Assembly (NCBI RefSeq): GCF_020169515.1
Contig: NZ_JAHMHW010000006.1
Span: 226,069 to 290,068, forward strand
Direction: 5' to 3'
From: Paenibacillus vietnamensis
Lineage (GTDB): Bacteria > Bacillota > Bacilli > Paenibacillales > Paenibacillaceae
DNA: 64,000 nt
A model generated the notes under the pieces. The model saw only the letters and a program-made list of their open reading frames with translations, was not told the origin of the DNA and ran no database searches. The first letter of the stretch is position 1. Each line of letters opens with the position of its first letter. The position numbers were made by a program, and so were the translations under genes. Shown here one piece after another: positions 63,955 to 64,000 of the stretch.

Positions 63955-64000
63955 GCTTGTTCTTTGAAAACTGAACAACGAGTGAAACTGCCCCGTTAAT
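63955..64000 (+). promoter_or_regulatory. 16S rRNA leader (antitermination region), partial
   Basis: AGCTTGTTCTTTGAAAACTG followed by AACAACGAGTGAAAC, the typical Bacillales 16S leader with a boxA-like core (TTCTTTGAAAACT). The window ends before the mature 16S rRNA. Confidence 0.8.

Overview
The window is the replication-origin region of a Gram-positive, endospore-forming member of the Bacillales. It most likely belongs to the Paenibacillaceae (Paenibacillus or Cohnella type). Evidence is the canonical order rpmH-dnaA-dnaN-yaaA-recF-remB-gyrB-gyrA, the noc/parAB-rsmG-mnmG-mnmE-jag-yidC-rnpA arm, spore genes such as yyaC, a complete walRKHIJ-htrA cluster, moderately high G+C coding DNA, and strong AGGAGG-type ribosome binding sites with frequent TTG and GTG starts. 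No transposase, prophage or CRISPR array was seen.

Layout. (1) 1-1.7 kb: the 3' part of a VanXY-type D,D-peptidase and a VanT-like membrane acyltransferase that lacks the serine racemase half. (2) 1.7-10.5 kb, minus strand: the cell-wall stress operon walR-walK-walH-walI-walJ-htrA, a 55-aa CxxC protein and rlmH, with a ~103-bp tandem repeat between htrA and the small gene. (3) 10.6-21.2 kb, minus strand: an M23/LysM/G5 peptidase, a low-complexity membrane protein, purA, dnaB (replicative helicase), rplI, gdpP, yybS, a CBS protein and an LCP-family wall ligase. (4) 21.3-36 kb, accessory and transport: a small DUF4870 protein, a CNNM/CBS transporter, an AI-2E family protein, a six-gene Mrp Na+/H+ antiporter operon with mrpA and mrpB fused, an ABC exporter with a divergent TetR regulator, and a second Na+/H+ antiporter. 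Both antiporter loci have strong SigA-like promoters followed by near-identical leader terminators. (5) 36-43.9 kb: rpsF-ssb-rpsR, a YjzC-like gene, an HhH gene, tRNA-Ser(CGA), DUF951, mscS, a DUF3343 gene, yyaC, DUF4446, a cysteine desulfurase, parB and parA. (6) 44.3-52.2 kb: noc, rsmG, mnmG, mnmE, jag, yidC, rnpA, rpmH. (7) 52.2-54.25 kb: a bipartite oriC around dnaA, with DnaA boxes upstream and a DnaA-box/GC-clamp/DnaA-trio unwinding element downstream. (8) 54.25-64 kb, plus strand: dnaN to gyrA, an inserted ATP-grasp gene, an HD-GYP gene, and the promoter and leader of an rRNA operon whose 16S gene lies just beyond the window.

The genes tie together replication start and segregation (DnaA, oriC, ParAB with two parS sites, Noc), wall homeostasis (WalRK regulon, LCP, M23, HtrA), translation and tRNA modification, and cation homeostasis. 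The least explained items are the shared antiporter leader, an imperfect-palindrome repeat dispersed in intergenic regions of the noc-yidC arm, the racemase-less VanT, the tandem repeat, and a PurR-box-like inverted repeat that also looks like the dnaB terminator. All calls come from reading the sequence by eye; no database search was run.
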